Positions 63,641 through 64,000 of a DNA stretch of 64,000 bases are shown here, in pieces. Origin of the DNA: an uncultured Alphaproteobacteria bacterium. Lineage in GTDB: Bacteria; Pseudomonadota; Alphaproteobacteria; Micavibrionales; Micavibrionaceae. The stretch's first letter is position 1. Every line of letters begins with the position of its first letter. The position numbers and the translations under genes were made by a program. Location of the stretch: assembly GCA_937931645.1 (NCBI GenBank), contig CALHAR010000009.1, positions 124,001-188,000 of the forward strand. The letters are read 5' to 3'. The notes under the pieces were generated by a model. That model ran no database searches, was not told where the DNA came from, and worked only from the letters and a program-made list of their open reading frames with translations.

Positions 63641-64000
63641 ATGTTCTTTTTATCGCCCCACCTTGAAATAACCCGAAATGATGATGAATCTGCACCGCCA
63701 GACCATCACAATGAAGGTCATGACTATGAGGGGGCAGAAGAAAAAGAGACAGGGTTGCTGCTCAAAGCGCGCCCGAAAACTAAAAAACCATCCATGTATA
63801 AAGTCTTACTTTTGAACGATGATTACACACCGATGGAGTTTGTTGTTCATATTTTAGAAAGGTTTTTCAGTAAGAATAGACAAGACGCTACCGATGTGAT
63901 GTTGCATGTTCATCGCCGCGGTGTTGGTCTATGCGGTATTTTTACCTACGAAGTCGCCGAAACCAAAGTTGCCCAAGTCATGGATTATGCCCGCGCCAAT
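63641..64000 (+). CDS. clpS: ClpS adaptor (partial at right edge)
   Basis: ClpS delivers N-degron substrates to ClpAP. The visible 120 codons have an acidic/His-rich N-terminal extension of about 40 residues. The ClpS core then carries [36 protein letters not shown] and the MDYARAN end helix. Only the last residues are missing. clpA probably follows outside the window. Confidence 0.95.
   Translation, partial: MFFLSPHLEITRNDDESAPPDHHNEGHDYEGAEEKETGLLLKARPKTKKPSMYKVLLLNDDYTPMEFVVHILERFFSKNRQDATDVMLHVHRRGVGLCGIFTYEVAETKVAQVMDYARAN

Noticed and set aside
1-64000. tRNA, rRNA, CRISPR arrays, transposons, integrases
   Set aside because: I looked through the intergenic stretches on both strands and saw no cloverleaf with CCA-type end, no regularly spaced repeats and no transposase or recombinase motifs.

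Overview
The window is a chromosomal segment of an AT-rich Gram-negative bacterium, almost certainly an alphaproteobacterium. The rmuC-def-fmt-truA-dapE...dapD neighbourhood, a TIGR02300-type acidic zinc-ribbon protein, the rpmH-rnpA-yidD-yidC-engB block, and a 3-hydroxyacyl-CoA dehydrogenase/enoyl-CoA hydratase with the dehydrogenase half first all point there. It carries a Legionella-type Dot/Icm (type IVB) secretion gene cluster but also complete routes for lysine/peptidoglycan precursors, pantothenate, LPS heptose and fatty-acid oxidation. It therefore does not look like a strongly reduced obligate symbiont. A Micavibrio-like (predatory/epibiotic) or related host-associated lineage is my best inference, not something the sequence proves.

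Layout. 1-5357 (minus): four tandem paralogues of an exported, Cys-rich family with no function I can name, the last one cut by the left edge. 5602-15585 (plus): Dot/Icm core genes icmL, icmK, icmE, icmG-like, icmD, icmJ, icmB and a membrane protein overlapping icmB. 15587-17311 (minus): a multi-module protein with three IcmD-like units plus an IcmC-like end. 17509-18129: an unknown cytosolic protein. 18360-21805: rpmH, rnpA, yidD, yidC, engB. 21789-22523: a pilin-like orphan. 22551-26230: rmuC, def, fmt, truA. 26502-30480 (minus): dapE, a RelA/SpoT-like HD protein, dapD and a small K+ channel. 30499-35546: a FemAB-like acyltransferase, a DUF3108 protein, glmU and glmS. 35548-37874: small unknowns and the TIGR02300 protein. 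38112-42705: thiolase, a small membrane protein, a HEPN/Abi-like gene wedged into the operon, and the bifunctional beta-oxidation enzyme. 42781-48725: a lipoprotein, an M32-peptidase-like protein lacking its metal ligands, acyl-CoA dehydrogenase, panC, an SCP2 protein and a Sco protein. 48771-53665 (minus): phoH, nrdB, msrB, nrdA with NrdR-type boxes. 54143-56138: pyk and a GNAT. 56157-57960 (minus): two transglutaminase-like cysteine proteases, one fused to an MshEN-like domain. 58138-60886: hldE and a lipoprotein. 60908-63268 (minus): a second pilin-like protein and a D,D-carboxypeptidase with a SPOR domain. 63641 to the right edge: clpS.

The most unusual material is at the left. A Dot/Icm inner-core operon faces a divergent array of secreted paralogues, and the usual separate icmC between icmG and icmD is missing while a concatenated IcmD/IcmC-like protein is encoded beside icmB. 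Secondary points of interest are the catalytically dead M32 homologue, the MshEN-protease fusion, the HEPN insertion, the divergent HD protein, the regulatory region of the nrd genes and two candidate minus-strand small RNAs. I saw no tRNA, rRNA, CRISPR array, transposase or integrase.
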